DNA from: Megaleporinus macrocephalus
Taxonomy: Eukaryota > Chordata > Actinopteri > Characiformes > Anostomidae
Direction: 5' to 3'
Assembly: GCA_021613375.1 (NCBI GenBank)
Contig: CM038720.1
Coordinates: forward strand, 4,031,889 to 4,095,888
Length of the DNA stretch: 64,000 nucleotides
This document shows, in pieces, positions 38,160 to 50,504 of the stretch (the first letter of the stretch is position 1; each line of letters starts with the position of its first letter). The position numbers and the translations under genes are program-made. The notes under the pieces are model-generated. The model searched no databases, was not told the origin of the DNA, and was given only the letters and a program-made list of their open reading frames with translations.

Positions 38160-38445
38160 ATTTTGGGAGTGCAACAACACAAAACTTTATTCCATTTGTG
38201 ATACTGGTCCCACAATTTAAATGAACTCAGTTCAATTCAATTGAAGGAAACTGACTATAATGTTGTGCAACTTACTAATGACATTAAAGATGGGAGGCAG
38301 GATGAGGGATGGAGCAAAAGGGTAATTGGTGTTGACTGTTTACAAATGTGGGTATTTAAACCCTGCAGTAGCATTAGATGACATAATTCATTGAGCGTTC
38401 AGAATGTTCTCCATGATGCACTGTCACACCCCAAGATGCATATTG
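38160..38445. repeat. Dispersed repeat, copy 2
   Basis: Second copy of the sequence at 36176-36435, with a short extra segment near 38195. Nearby, 38075-38150 is repeated at 38893-38968, and a GATCCGTTGAGGTT stretch occurs at both about 37968 and 38447. The region 37.9-39.2 kb therefore looks like nested repeats of an unrecognised family. Confidence 0.7.
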
Positions 38446-40133
38446 ATCCGTTGAGGTTTGTTAAGTTTTGAATTTTGAATGATAGCACCATACCATACCA
38501 TAGTCAGGGGATCAGAGCTTCCGTAGTGCAGTCTGCTATATAATCAGGTATAAAATTTACTTTTAAATGGGTCAAAAAAACGAATTTGTTCAGCATGTTG
38601 AGATTAGTTAAAATATTCTACATAGAAAGCAGCCTTAGTGATTTAGGTTGAGGTGAAAATGCCATTTACGGCCTATGATTTGGTCCTAGAATGAAGCAGT
38701 CTGCCTTTTTTGTTGAGCTCATGAATAATCTGATAAATTGTGCTCTGATTGGCTGGTTCACAGTGAAATGCTTTGTCCTCATACTATTTGGTTAGCTATG
38801 CTATGTACTTGGAGTGTGCTAATATCTAAGTTACCTATACTAGCTACTGGCTTTCATCTGGACATCAACACAAAGTAAATTGTTACTCACTGTGAAACTT
38901 TCAATGTAAAATGATCTGCTTCAACCAGCAAAGAATGATACACCCACACAGCATGGTTGCTATTTACAGGTTACCATTGGGGTTGCGATGCTAATAAAGT
39001 TGGAGCTCCTCGACTCTTCAGTCTCTTTAGTGTTAAATGCTGAGCAAAGCTGCTTCATGTTGTCAGAGTGTTTGAGAAACTGTCTGGAGTGAAATGTACA
39101 GACTGCAGATTTAAAGTTGTTCCTGTTAAAGCTGAAATTTAGCAGCTTGTATTGTGAATTTTCCGTTCCACCTTAAATGGTGTTGGGACTTGTATTTATT
39201 AGGACTTGTACAAGCTGCAGCATTTAAGCTGGAAATTAACATTAGATGAAGAAGCTGGCAAATGGGAAGCAACTTCAGCCTTGTTTAAAGATGACCATCA
39301 GCCCAGTTTGGTTACTTAGGACAGGAATGAGAAGTGTCAACATCTTTACAGCCTGGAATTCAGGTTGCTGGTGATCCGTTGTGATTGTATATATACATAT
39401 TAATGAGTCTTTTACATAACAGTTTAGGATTTTGAGCTCAGCCGTTTTATTATTCCTTTTCTGTAGATGCAGGATTTTGTATTTGAAGAAGCAACAACAG
39501 TGCTCGAGGTTCACGATATGTACAGTTCTGTGTAACAAATTCTTCTTTTTTAGCTAAGACAATAATAAACACTGTTTTAGATTCTATGGCACATTTAATC
39601 CAGTTTTTGGGGTTTCTTGATTGGGGACCTAATGTCAGACCTACTAAAGATCAAAATCGATCGTATTGATATGTCCAACCCATAACCTTGGCTGTTATGA
39701 ATACAAAAACAGGAGGAAATAAAATGTGTGGACATCTCTGACATACTTATGAAAGAAAGTTTATTTGTGATTTATAAACAAAACACATTACCAGATCTCA
39801 TAAAGTAATAAAAAAGAAAAAAAATAAAAGGGAAAAAAGAAAAGAAAAGAAAAAAACACAGTTTCACCGTTACACTGATGAGCAGGTGTACAAAAAAAGG
39901 TTTTTCAACAGATTTGCACTGTCAAAGTCAAGAGCATAGTGCCGCTTAGGCACTGAATGACTTAATAGACATTCACTACACACGAGCAGAGTACATAGAC
40001 ACTTTTTATTTTTAGTTTTATCATTTTGAATTTTTTATCAGGATTTTTGTAGTATTTAATGGAAAATAAGAGGTTGATATAGAGGGAATATATGAGTATG
40101 AGTTCACATTGGCTGCAAAATTAAAACAAACCA

Positions 40134-40136
<3 letters not shown>

Positions 40137-40204
<68 letters not shown>
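40137..40204. repeat. (AT)n microsatellite
   Basis: Uninterrupted AT dinucleotide run in the alpha-gamma spacer. Confidence 0.97.
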
Positions 40205-40208
<4 letters not shown>

Positions 40209-41399
40209 AGGGGTATAAAAAAGTCAGAGCATAACACTACATCATTACATATATCTAGAATGTTATGATTAATGTCAATGGCATTGGGCCATCATTTCTG
40301 GGTGGGTGGTTGTTGTCTGCATGTCTGTTAATTGTATATTTAAATATCTGTGTACTGTATGTATGTGCTAGTGAATTTGAAAATGAATAATTAGAAATAA
40401 TGTCTAAGTATTTCAGCGGAGACAATACGCATCCCCGGTTTGAGAAGACATGGTTGAAAATAATTATGAAAAACATATCTATCTATATATATCTATATAT
40501 AGTTTCTGTTTCTTCTGCGTATTACATGCAAACAGCCACTTAGTGATCTGACAGCACTAAACCACACCTGAAGGAGGCTGTGTATATATGTGTGTGTGTG
40601 ATGTGTGTCTGCATGTGTGTATGTATGTGAGTGTGTGGTGAGAATGCAGTCTTATAGCAGCGCTAACATTTCTCCCATACCTTGAATAATAGTCCTACAG
40701 CCAAAAGAAAGAAGGGAAACAAAAGTCGAGGGCTGGCGAAACCCTCTAGAATGAAGAAAGCAAACAAACGTTATAGACGGAAAAACCTCCCATGGGTTGA
40801 ACAGCCCAATCACCGATTCAACTCAGTTCATTTGTGGGTGACACATCACTGAAGGACAGCATTTGTAAGTCTGCATGGTGCATTTATAACGACTGTTGGT
40901 TCCATATATTTTCTACTCTAATGTCTGATGTTCTATTACAACTGACATTTGTCTTTATTGACGTCTGAATTTAGGGATCATGCAGCATTATAAACAGCAT
41001 CCTTCAGCAAAGTGTTAGTTAATTGTACACAACTAAACTAAACTAAAACATCAGAAATGCTGCATCAGTCCTCAATCTCGCTGGACACCTCTGTAACTAG
41101 TCATATATGTGATATACAGACCACCCTGTATTTAAAACCGAGCTCCTGGAATCAAATTGAAAATATAGGTCTATCTACACAACTCTTCACCTCCAAAAAA
41201 CGAGAAAGCCTCTCCACATCCTGCTGTTAGACCACTTGCTTGTGAATGGAAGGAATGGCACGTGTGCTTGCTTATATTCCCTGGGGAAGAGTTTCAGAGC
41301 TGGGAGTTCCAGTAACAGTGCTGAGGCTCAGTTGAAGTGAGGGAAGTGAGGGTGTACAGGTCTCTTATTCAGTCCATCCTGCCACGGTACACAATATAG

Positions 41400-41413
41400 T
41401 CACTAGGGGGCAG
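41400..41413 (+). promoter_or_regulatory. CTCF-like motif, plus orientation
   Basis: TCACTAGGGGGCAG matches CCASYAGRKGGCRS at 13 of 14 positions. It lies 1.9 kb downstream of the alpha stop codon and points toward the alpha promoters, opposite to their direction of transcription. This is the position and polarity of the mammalian HS5-1 CTCF sites. Confidence 0.55.
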
Positions 41414-42318
41414 TTTTGGTCGCAGTGCCCCGGTGCATGGCTACGAGTGAGAGGAGGAAAAATGAGCAAATCTTACAAGCACTGAAAGGCAAAGAGTCAG
41501 CAGGGAAAGAGCTCAACGGACGATTACCGAACATTCAGAACAGAGGCAGAGGGATCAGGCTTGATTTGACATGAAGCAACAAGCACCATTCCTGCCTATA
41601 TTACAGACTCCCAAGAGGCTGCGGCACCTCGATCCTGCGCCGGGTTTGATGTAGCTGTACAATGTGTGGGCAGACTGTGTATGTGGGGTCCACCCTGGCA
41701 CTGCTGCACTGGAATGTATATTACTATATTGGGTCTAGCATGACAGAAGCATATGGAAGATATGGAGTTTGCATGTTTACAGTACTGTGCAAATCAGAGA
41801 CTTAGCTTTTATTTATCATTTCCAGAATGGCGAGTACAATGTTGTTTCTTTTTTTTCAATATCAGGAAAAATCAGGGAGCATATTTAAAAGAAAATTATA
41901 TGCAAGTATTAAATCAACTGTATTTGTCCTGTATTCTTTTCTTCCAATCTTACAGGTAATGCATTTTCAGCAAAGTGTGTTTCCAAAGGAGCAGCTAACG
42001 TTAGGGTTTGATTAAAATAAGTAAATACTTAATAGGCTCTGATTAAATTATAGCTGCATATGTTTTAGTTACAATTTCTTTTTAACTGATGTAGAAAGTA
42101 GCTTTTTATTCCTTAAACAACCATGTGGGAGGAAGTATTCCTGTCATGCAAAAGATCTTAATGCAACACTGGGTGAAATTAAATGTTGCAATGTTAAATA
42201 AGTTTGTCGAAACAATGCCATGATGAATGTGTGTATAATAAAGTGTATATACTTTGTATATATAAGTACATATACTTGGATTTAGGATTTAGACTGAAGC
42301 TAAAGATGCTCATAACAA

Positions 42319-42321
<3 letters not shown>

Positions 42322-42382
<61 letters not shown>
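42322..42382. repeat. (AT)n microsatellite
   Basis: About 30 AT repeats within the sequence downstream of the alpha stop codon. Confidence 0.97.
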
Positions 42383-42386
<4 letters not shown>

Positions 42387-42685
42387 CAGGAGTTCATTAC
42401 AGAAAAAAAATAAATAGATTTTCTTTTAATTTCCATTAAATATGCTTTCAGCTTTTTTCCTGAAATATGAATAAACTGTACTTTTATCCGCTGGAATGAA
42501 GCCATTTAGTGTGAACTGGAAGTTAAATAAATGAAAGTATGGTCTCTGAATTTCGCACCGTACTGTTTCTTTGTCCGTGTCTTTGTTTACCTAAACCTTT
42601 GTCTGTATGCATCACTTTTGAAAGGCATTCTCTAAACTGTGTTTCTTTGCAGCACAGAGTGAAGCACTTTTGTCCATATGAGGAG

Positions 42686-42699
42686 ACAGCAGGGGGCTC
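42686..42699 (+). promoter_or_regulatory. Second CTCF-like motif, plus orientation
   Basis: ACAGCAGGGGGCTC matches the CTCF consensus at 12 of 14 positions. It has the same orientation as the motif at 41400, 1.3 kb away, making a tandem pair downstream of the alpha terminal exon. Confidence 0.4.
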
Positions 42700-43318
42700 T
42701 GTGAGCGCTGTACGTATAACACACTGCTAATGTTCTACCCCTGAAGTGGTTCCGTCTGATCAGCTTTAATCTCACACCGAGAAAGTTCTGACCAGATCAT
42801 CCTATTTTACACATGTGACACTTTTTGTGTCTTGCTTAAGTAAAAATTTCTTGACGAATTTGAAATCTTTCTGATGAACATGCCTTCATGCTCTCCTCTT
42901 AGAGTCCTGGTTGTGAGGAAGGCATGAGAAATACAAGGCCCTTCATGTATTTTAGACCTTTGGATTTATGGAGGGGATGAGGTCGTGGTTCGTACTGCAC
43001 GCTGCCCTGACTTCTGATGAGCTTTAGATCGCTACCAGCTTCTCAGAAACGTGTGGACTAAGAATCTTTCAGCTTAGATACATACAGAAATAGTGCGATA
43101 GCCAATCATTGCCTACCGGTAGCTGCTACGGCCTACAGGCTGGGCATAATTTTTGTAGATGGGTAGAGAGAGAAGGGTCAGCACCGGGTGGGGCTCCCCG
43201 TATTTGAGAGCTGGGCTTAAAAAGGCTCTCCTCTCTTTACTCACACTTTTTTCTTTTTTGGTTTTTCTCTTTCTGTGAGTTTTTGCTACCAACTTCAGTT
43301 GACAGCTCATGTTCTCAT

Positions 43319-43629
43319 CTACTCCTCTCCATCTTCTTTCCCTTTATCCTTCTTGTCCTTCTTCTCCTTCTTCTTCTTTTTCTTCTTCTTGGCCTCCTCT
43401 TTCTTGCCGAAGGTGATGAAGTCGCCCTTGTCATCCAAGGCTCCTGGATCTTGGCGGATGGAGATGATTGCTGGGGAGCCAGGGATGATAAAGGCTTCAG
43501 GTGGGAGCTCCCCTGGCTTTAGGGCCTGCGGGGGCCCATAACCTGGGCCTGCACCATAACGGAAGCTCCAGCTGTTACTGTTGATCCCAGCTCCGACAGG
43601 AGGAGAGAGTTGTCCTTCACCTTCCCCAT
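43319..43629 (-). CDS. pcdha: Protocadherin alpha constant region, terminal exon CP3
   Basis: On the minus strand CTCCTCCAG precedes ATGGGGAAGG; the first two bases complete a split Asp codon with the last G of CP2. The frame then gives 102 codons and TAG at 43321-43319. Diagnostic alpha-constant motifs are [59 protein letters not shown] and a lysine-rich end with eight consecutive lysines, closing KEDGEE. In mammals the same order ends in [13 protein letters not shown]..., so the extreme C terminus differs. This exon is shared by all alpha isoforms and forms the cytoplasmic signalling tail. Because it lies upstream of the nine variable exons in transcription order, those cannot be alpha. The opposite-strand open frames here are shadows. 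Confidence 0.95.
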
Positions 43630-43784
43630 CTGGAGGAGAGAATAAGAGAAAGAGAGAGACAATGAGTCATGTATGAAAAATAAAGATGCTGAAAAGAGGT
43701 TTTCAGAGTCATGTCATTGTAGAACCACTTTTGGTACCCCCAGGGCCCTCAGATGGTCCGCTACTTTTGGCATTGCTTATCACC

Positions 43785-43880
43785 TTTTACCCTGCTCCTC
43801 AATGATCAGGAACCCCACAGGACCACCACAGAACAGGACCACCACAGAACAGGTACTATTAGGGAGGTGGATCACTCTTA
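43785..43880. mobile_element. Fragment of MITE terminal inverted repeat
   Basis: TCAATGATCAGGAACCCCAC followed by a duplicated GGACCACCACAGAACA stretch matches the terminal repeat of the element at 63048-63660. Only the end remains. Confidence 0.7.
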
Positions 43881-43889
43881 GTATTCTTA

Positions 43890-44865
43890 GATGTAATGTT
43901 CTAGGTGATTACTGGCATTTAGCACTAGTTAACACCAACAGCTGATGTAATATTCAGAAATGCAATGTTCTAGATAGTTATTGGCATTAAGCACTAGTTA
44001 ACCCTAACAGCTTACGTAACATGCAGAGATGACATTAAAAGCTAAGGTTATATACATAGATTAAATGTTCTAGATAGTTATTGGCATTTAGCACTAGTTA
44101 ACCCTAACAGCTTACATAACATGCGGAGATGACACTAAAAGCTAAGGTTATATACAGAGATTAAATGTTCTAGATAGTTATTGGTGTTTGACACTAGTTA
44201 ACACTAACAGCTGGTGTAATATACAGAGATACAATGTTCTAGATAGTTACTGCAGTTAAGCACTAGCTAACACTAACAGCAGATGTAACATGCAGAGATG
44301 ACACAAACAGCTGAGGTAATGTACAGAGATTAAATGTTCTAGATATTTATTGGTGTTTGACACTAGTTAACACTAACAGCTGGTGTAATATACAGAGATG
44401 CAATGTTCTAGTAGTTATTGCAGTTGAGCACTAGCTAACACTAACAGCAGATGTAACATGCAGAGATGACACAAACAGCTGAGGTAATGTACAGAGATTT
44501 GATGTTCTAGATAGTTATTGGCATTTGGTACTAGTTAACACTAACAGCTGATGTAATATACACATATTCAATGTTCTAGATAGTTATTGCCATTTAGCAC
44601 TAGTTAACACTAACAGCTGATGTAATATACAGAGATTTGATGTTCTAGATAGTTATTGGCGTTTAGCACTAGTTAACACTAACAGCTGATGTAATATACA
44701 GAGATTTGATGTTCTAGGTAGTTATTGGCATTTAGTACTATTTAACCCTAACATCTGATGTAATATACACATATGCAATGTTCTCGATAGTTATTGCCAT
44801 TTAGCACTGGCTAATACTAACAGGTGAGGCAACATACAAAAATTTAATATTCTAGATTATTCTCA
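43890..44865. repeat. Minisatellite, unit about 68 bp with a 34-36 bp optional insert
   Basis: Units begin AATGTTCTAGATAGTTATTG, pass through GCACTAGTTAACACTAACAG and end near ATACAGAGAT. Some units carry an extra GATGACACAAACAGCTGAGG-type block, so the array mixes a short and a long unit. It lies 0.26 kb inside the intron from CP3. Confidence 0.9.
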
Positions 44866-45808
44866 GCGTTACTCACTGTATACACAATAATGGTAATGCT
44901 GGAAGTTTGTAGGTTAAATGTCTTTAAGATGAACTTTATGTGATCAGCCGGTGAATCAGGTAAGAGTAAAATAAGTAAGCCCTGTAAACGAGGGGGGTGG
45001 AGCCAACAGTAACTAATTATCATTGAAAGAGACAGACATTCAGAACCTCCACATAATGTAAACATTCTACACCAATGAAAGGATTTCAGCTAGTGCCACG
45101 CATCCAAGCCAAGGACCATTTGGGAATCTTTATATTTTCCGAGTGTAAAACGTCACTCATCCTAGAAAGTCATTAGCGCGGAAGGTTTGACGGCACCATC
45201 AGCATTTCCTTCATATAAGCCACAAAGGGGTGATATTTTAGAGCAGATGAAAGGAGAGGCTCTGGCGGAGCAGCGAAGGGCTAAATTCACTTCAGAGGGA
45301 CGCCCGGAGACTCGGGGGAGAGGGCTCATATCTGACAGAAGGCATGCTGGGAACATATGAGGTCACAGTAGAAAAGGCTGACTTTCGGAATCAAGAGAGG
45401 TTTGACAAAACCATACAGTACGTCACACTGAGCACCAGCAGAGAACATACTTTTATACAATCTTCATGATTAAAAACATATATCCTCACGAGAAAGATGG
45501 AACAGCAGAGAGAGAGAAAGAGAGAGAGAAATAGTCTTGTGCACTACTTTCCCCGCAGAAGCAGAGCTCTCCGCTCTGAGCTTCACACCAGTCACTCTGT
45601 GCTATGACCTACTTTCCTCTCTGTGTTTTATTTAGATCAAACTCTGGCCCTGAAAAGAGATTCTGTTTGTTTTTCGTCTGTAGGTTCATTCCGAAAGCTC
45701 TGCACACAGCCTATTTTAATAAATGCATAAGCTAGCAGGGATTATCTATCATAATATCCCCTCCTGAGTGCCAAGAACTTATCTGTTTAAGTGTGTATGT
45801 GTGTCAGT

Positions 45809-45810
<2 letters not shown>

Positions 45811-45865
<55 letters not shown>

Positions 45866-45868
45866 TAC
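45811..45868. repeat. (GT)n microsatellite
   Basis: About 28 GT repeats with one interruption near the end. Confidence 0.95.
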
Positions 45869-46195
45869 ACAGTTCCAGAATAAGCAGCAGATCAAATGAG
45901 GTGTTTCTTGAATTTCTATCTGCAAATACATATTCCTGTATCAGAACAGAGCTCAAAAGGCCATTGTCTGTACATTTTAATGCGAAATATCTCAAATATT
46001 AAACAAGACATCATTTATATCTTATTGTATTTGGTTCTCAGTGTGTTAGATTCAGCAAATAAGCAGTAAATGTGACCATAAAATCTTTTAAATTTGACCA
46101 GAGATGCACAAACATTTGCATAAAACTGTAATATATACTACAATTATAGAGCGATTGTGGCCAGTTGGCACATAGTTGAATTCTGGGTCAGTAGA

Positions 46196-46202
<7 letters not shown>

Positions 46203-46280
<78 letters not shown>
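46203..46280. repeat. (AT)n microsatellite
   Basis: About 39 AT repeats. Confidence 0.97.
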
Positions 46281-46282
<2 letters not shown>

Positions 46283-46319
46283 ACCTTGTATCTACAATCA
46301 CTGTCCAGTTTATCAGCTC

Positions 46320-46965
46320 CACTGACATTTACATTTACATTTACGGCATTTAGCAGACGCTCTTATCCAGAGCGACTTACAGTCAAGTCAGAGTATGAGT
46401 ATCTCTATCTAGTACAAACAGGTTTAAGTCCAAACTACTCGAGCTCAAACACTGCCATGAACAAGTGCCAGTGCTGATACCTAGAAAGAAGACAACAAAA
46501 TATAAGATTAGACACAGAGCAACACCTAGCAAGACTGGAACACCTACAGAGAAGAGAATAAATACAAGACTATATACAGTATCAGTGCAGTACTTATCCA
46601 GAGCTCCTAGAAGATCAAGTGCAGTTACGGTTTCTACCAATGCTTCAGTTGATCAATGCTTATAAGTGCTTCACAAAGAGATGGTAGTCTTCAATCTGTG
46701 TTTGAAGACCATGAGAGAGTTGAGCAGTGGAAGTTTGTTCCTCCATGAATCTTGAGTGATGGCGGGTCAAGCCGAGCCGTACTTGAAGCGCGAAGGGCTC
46801 GAGGTGTGGATCGATTTTTGACCATCGCCATAAGGTCAGGAGGAGCTGGTCCATTCTTGGCTTTGTAGGCATCAGAACTTTAAACTAAATGCGAGCAGCT
46901 ACAGGAAGCCAGTGAAGGAAGCGCAGCAGTGGAGTGACATGAGCAGTGGACTGACCATATAGGAT
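46320..46965. mobile_element. Teleost interspersed repeat, class unresolved
   Basis: Begins with ACATTTACATTTACGGCATT and then TTAGCAGACGCTCTTATCCA, a sequence block dispersed in many teleost genomes. It ends in GGCTTTGTAGGCATCAGAAC and GCAGCTACAGGAAGCCAGTG. No protein is encoded. I do not assign a family. Confidence 0.65.
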
Positions 46966-46967
46966 CT

Positions 46968-47345
46968 ACACTTACAGACTGTAGTTCATCTGATTCTCTA
47001 TATGTTTTGTTACCCTGTTCTTCAATGGTCAGGACCCCCCAAAGGACCGCCACAGAGCAAGTACTGTTAGGGAGGTGGGTCATTGGAATGGATCAGACAC
47101 AGCTGTGCTGCTAGAGTGTTTAAACACCTCAGTGTCACTGCTGGACTGAGAATCGTCCACCAACCAAAACTATCCAGACAACAGTGTCCTGTGTCCACTG
47201 ATGAAGGACTAGAGAAAGAGATGAGTTATCGTTACTGATTTTACGTCTACAAGGTGGACCAGCAAGTAATATGAGTGGCCAATAGAGTGGACAGTCAGCA
47301 GACTGCTTTGTCTGATCCACTCACACCAGCACAACACACAGGCTG
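46968..47345. mobile_element. Truncated copy of the 63-kb MITE
   Basis: Shares CACTTACAGACTGTAGTTCA, GAGTGTTTAAACACCTCAGT and AAGGTGGACCAGCAAGTA with 63048-63660. The left terminal repeat is present; the right one is missing. Confidence 0.8.
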
Positions 47346-48035
47346 GTTTGAGTGTTTTTGTAATTGTAATCTCCTGGTATCATCATGGAAAACAGTCTCT
47401 AGAGTTTACTCAGAATGGTACAAAACATCCAGTAAGCAGTAGTTCTAAAAGAGGTCATTGGAGAATGGTCACATAGGTTCAAGCTGACAGAGAGGCTGTA
47501 TGACTCAGATGACCACTCAAGCCGTAATGCGGATTGGCTACCTGTGATTGGACACAGGTTCACCACAACTACCCAAGACTGGAACATCCTGGTCTTGTCT
47601 GATATCACATCTCAAATTGTAGAGGCTCAGAGTTGGTAGGGTCCAAATTTATGAACCCAACCTGCCTTGAATCTGTGGCCCATTTGGGGAATGTTTTTCT
47701 TGCCATACTTTGCTACTTTCTTTCATGGCAAGAGTTTACTGTCTTCCAATGATCACCTCCAGCATGGTGCATGAACATGATGAGTTCTGTGTTCTTCAGT
47801 GGCCTTTGCAGTCTGAAGCCAGAGGAACATTTTTGGGGATGTGGTAGAACAGAAGACTCACAGCATGAAAGTGCTCCTGAGAAACCGGCATTAGTTGCAT
47901 GATGCAGTCATGTCAACATGGACCCATTTTCAAGGGAATTAGTCTATGCAACGAAAAATTTAAGCTGTTTTGGGAGGAAAGGGAGGCTTGGCGAGAGTGT
48001 ATATGAGGATATATTTGATATATATTTTTTGGAGT

Positions 48036-48250
48036 TGTATATCGTCACTGTCCAATGAAAAATAAGCATCTCCAAAATTGCAACTTTACAGGAGACACCA
48101 AAAACCTACTTTACTTTCAATGGAAGTCAATGGAACCAGGGTTTTTTACAAGCTATTTTGGAGCTTCTATTGGTTCATTCATGATGAAATTGTCTCACAA
48201 TGTAAACAACTATCGGCGTGTTCAAATGATGTAGGAAACTCAAAATCTAT
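48036..48250. repeat. Dispersed repeat, copy 1 of 2
   Basis: Contains TCACTGTCCAATGAAAAATA, TCTCCAAAATTGCAACTTTA and TTTCAATGGAAGTCAATGGA. It matches 53880-54080 in the same orientation. No protein is encoded; the family is not recognised. Confidence 0.75.
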
Positions 48251-48339
48251 GTTTTTATTGGACGGCGATGATATTCAACTCAAAAAGTAGAAATAATAGT
48301 TAATACTTAATAAAGATTGATCTTTTTCTTCTTTCAGCG

Positions 48340-49300
48340 AGTCATCCTCCTCCATCTCACTCTGTCCTCTGCATCCTCTGTCCTCATACCAACTACTTCC
48401 ATGTCCTCTCTAACTACATCCGTATATCTCCTCCTTGGTCTTCCTCTTTGTCTTTTTCCTGGCAGCTGTATTTCTAACATCCTTCTACCAACATACCCGC
48501 TGCCCCTCCTCTGGACATGTCCAAACCATCTCAGTCTGACCTCTCTAACTTTATCCCCTGTGCTGTACCCCTGATGGTCTCATTCCTAACCCTATCCACT
48601 CTTGTCACTCCCAAGAAGAACCTCGGCATCTTTAGCTTCCAGTTCTTTGTCCTGTCTTTTTGTCAATGCTACTGTCTCCAAACCATACAACATAGCAGGT
48701 CTCACCACTGTCTCCAAACCATATAACATAGCAGGTCTCACCAGTGTCTCCAAACCATACAACATAGCAGGTCTCACCACTGTCTCCAAACCATACAACA
48801 CAGCAGGTCTCACCACTGTTTCCAAACCATACAACATAGCAGGTCTCACCACTGTCTCCAAACTAAACACCATAGCAGGTCTCACCACTGTCTCCAAACC
48901 ATACAACACAGCAGGTCTCACCACTGTTTCCAAACCATACAACATAGCAGGTCTCACCACTGTCTCCAAACTAAACACCATAGCAGGTCTCACCACTGTC
49001 TCCAAACCATACAACATAGCAGGTCTCACCACTGTCTCCAAACCATACAACATAGCAGGTCTCACCAGTGTCTCCAAACCATACAACATAGCAGGTCTCA
49101 CCACTGTCTCCAAACCATACAACATAGCAGGTCTCACCACTGTCTCCAAACCATACAACATAGCAGGTCTCACCACTGTCTCCAAACCATACAACATAGC
49201 AGGTCTCACCACTGTCTCCAAACCATACAACATAGCAGGTCTCACCACTGTCTTGTAAACTTTTCCTTTGACCTTTGTTGCCATCCTTTTGTCACAAATC
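48340..49300 (-). mobile_element. LINE reverse-transcriptase 3' fragment containing an expanded minisatellite
   Basis: On the minus strand the right end encodes KVKGKVYKTVVRPAMLYGLE, the left of the array continues TVALTKRQDKELE, and sequence to 48340 retains downstream ORF remnants with frame breaks. These are typical of the C-terminal part of RTE-like fish and amphibian non-LTR retrotransposon polymerases. The fragment lacks the polymerase core and is not functional. The subfamily is uncertain. Confidence 0.7.
48671..49246. repeat. 36-bp minisatellite, 16 units, inside the LINE fragment
   Basis: The unit ACTGTCTCCAAACCATACAA plus 16 bp (CATAGCAGGTCTCACC) is repeated 16 times in exactly 576 bp. 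Being a multiple of three without stops, it stays open on both strands: TVSKPYNIAGLT on plus and TVVRPAMLYGLE on minus. A three-unit 108-bp block is itself duplicated (48859 and 48967). Confidence 0.95.
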
Positions 49301-49385
49301 ATTCCCACACAATAAAAATTGATATAATGATATAATGACACTATGTATGGTATATATAGCATATAGCTCTTTACAAATCTGGCTT

Positions 49386-49446
49386 TATAATATAATATAA
49401 TATAATATAATATAATATAATATAATATAATATAATATAATATATA
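49386..49446. repeat. (TATAA)n microsatellite
   Basis: About 12 pentanucleotide repeats. Confidence 0.95.
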
Positions 49447-49697
49447 TTTTCAATTTAATTCAGAAATGTTTGGTTGACATTGAATGTTTGTGAATGTAGT
49501 ATATTCCCTGCCTGAAACTTAAGCTGTTAAACATTTTGCCCACCATTTCTTCAACACATGCCAACCGACCCCATGTTAAGGCTGTCATTTGCTATTATGC
49601 TACACAAGTGTAAGACATCCCCTCATTCTATAATCATAGCTTTCATGTGACACTCTCATCACTCTCATACTCCAGATGGCAGAACATCATCTCCCAC

Positions 49698-49699
49698 TC

Positions 49700-49740
<41 letters not shown>

Positions 49741-49755
49741 CTCTCTGTCTCTCTC
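49698..49755. repeat. (CT)n microsatellite
   Basis: CT run with minor GT interruptions. Confidence 0.9.
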
Positions 49756-50504
49756 ATACACAGACATGGCTATTCCACATTTCCCCTTGGGCACAGTGGA
49801 TCTAATTTGGCTGAGAAGGTCGGATATGGCGGCATGGAGTGGTAGCATTTTCACGGAGAGGAACCAAATGAAACTGCTCATCTCTGGTAAGAGTGACCCA
49901 TGTGTTCACCATTTATTCACCCCTCACTTCATTTCCCCCGGCCCCCATTATGGCAGGGGAATGTGCATGTGTGTGTGTGTGTTGCATGTAGAAGAGCTAA
50001 GCTAACTCAAGTAGTGCAGAGAACTGGATTCTTCATGATTCTCAAACTTAATCACAACTTATGTTATATGCATTGCCAGTACAAAATATCTATGAAGCCT
50101 ATGAACACCTATACAGCCTTGCCCATTTAAAGGAAGTGGTTATATCATGTGGTACCTCCGTTGCAGATGTTGACCACTATTAGAAAACAGTGTGTCAAAT
50201 CACTAATCAGTTATATTGTGACAGTCCAAGCCTAGATGTGTTAACCAATGTTTTGTTCATTAAATAATAATTACATTTGATCTGACTGCTACTGTTCATT
50301 TTGAGTCTCTTATAGACTGTCTATAGATTATCACATTGTTAGAACACTCTCTAGAAATGTTTAATTGTTGGCTGTCAACATTGTTAGGTTAGGATTAAGG
50401 TTGGATTAGGAAGCAATACTATGTAAATACATAAAACTTAAGACAATAGCTTCATTAGAATACATTAGAACCATTTGCCACAGCAGAATGTGACCGCCGC
50501 ATAT

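Larger units (their letters stand above)
39700..43318 (-). other. pcdha: Alpha 3' UTR and downstream sequence, end unresolved
   Basis: Sequence following the alpha stop codon. Possible polyadenylation signals on the minus strand (AATAAA) occur at several points, including 40006-40011 and 39760-39765. Which is used cannot be told from sequence. No coding frame of note is present. It contains two AT microsatellites and two CTCF-like motifs. Confidence 0.4.

Noticed and set aside
48671..49246. Possible CRISPR-like regular array
   Set aside because: Units are contiguous with no unique spacers, and the genome is vertebrate.
48592..49362. Open frames of 218 and 256 codons on opposite strands
   Set aside because: Both arise from the 36-bp minisatellite inside the LINE fragment; they are not genes.
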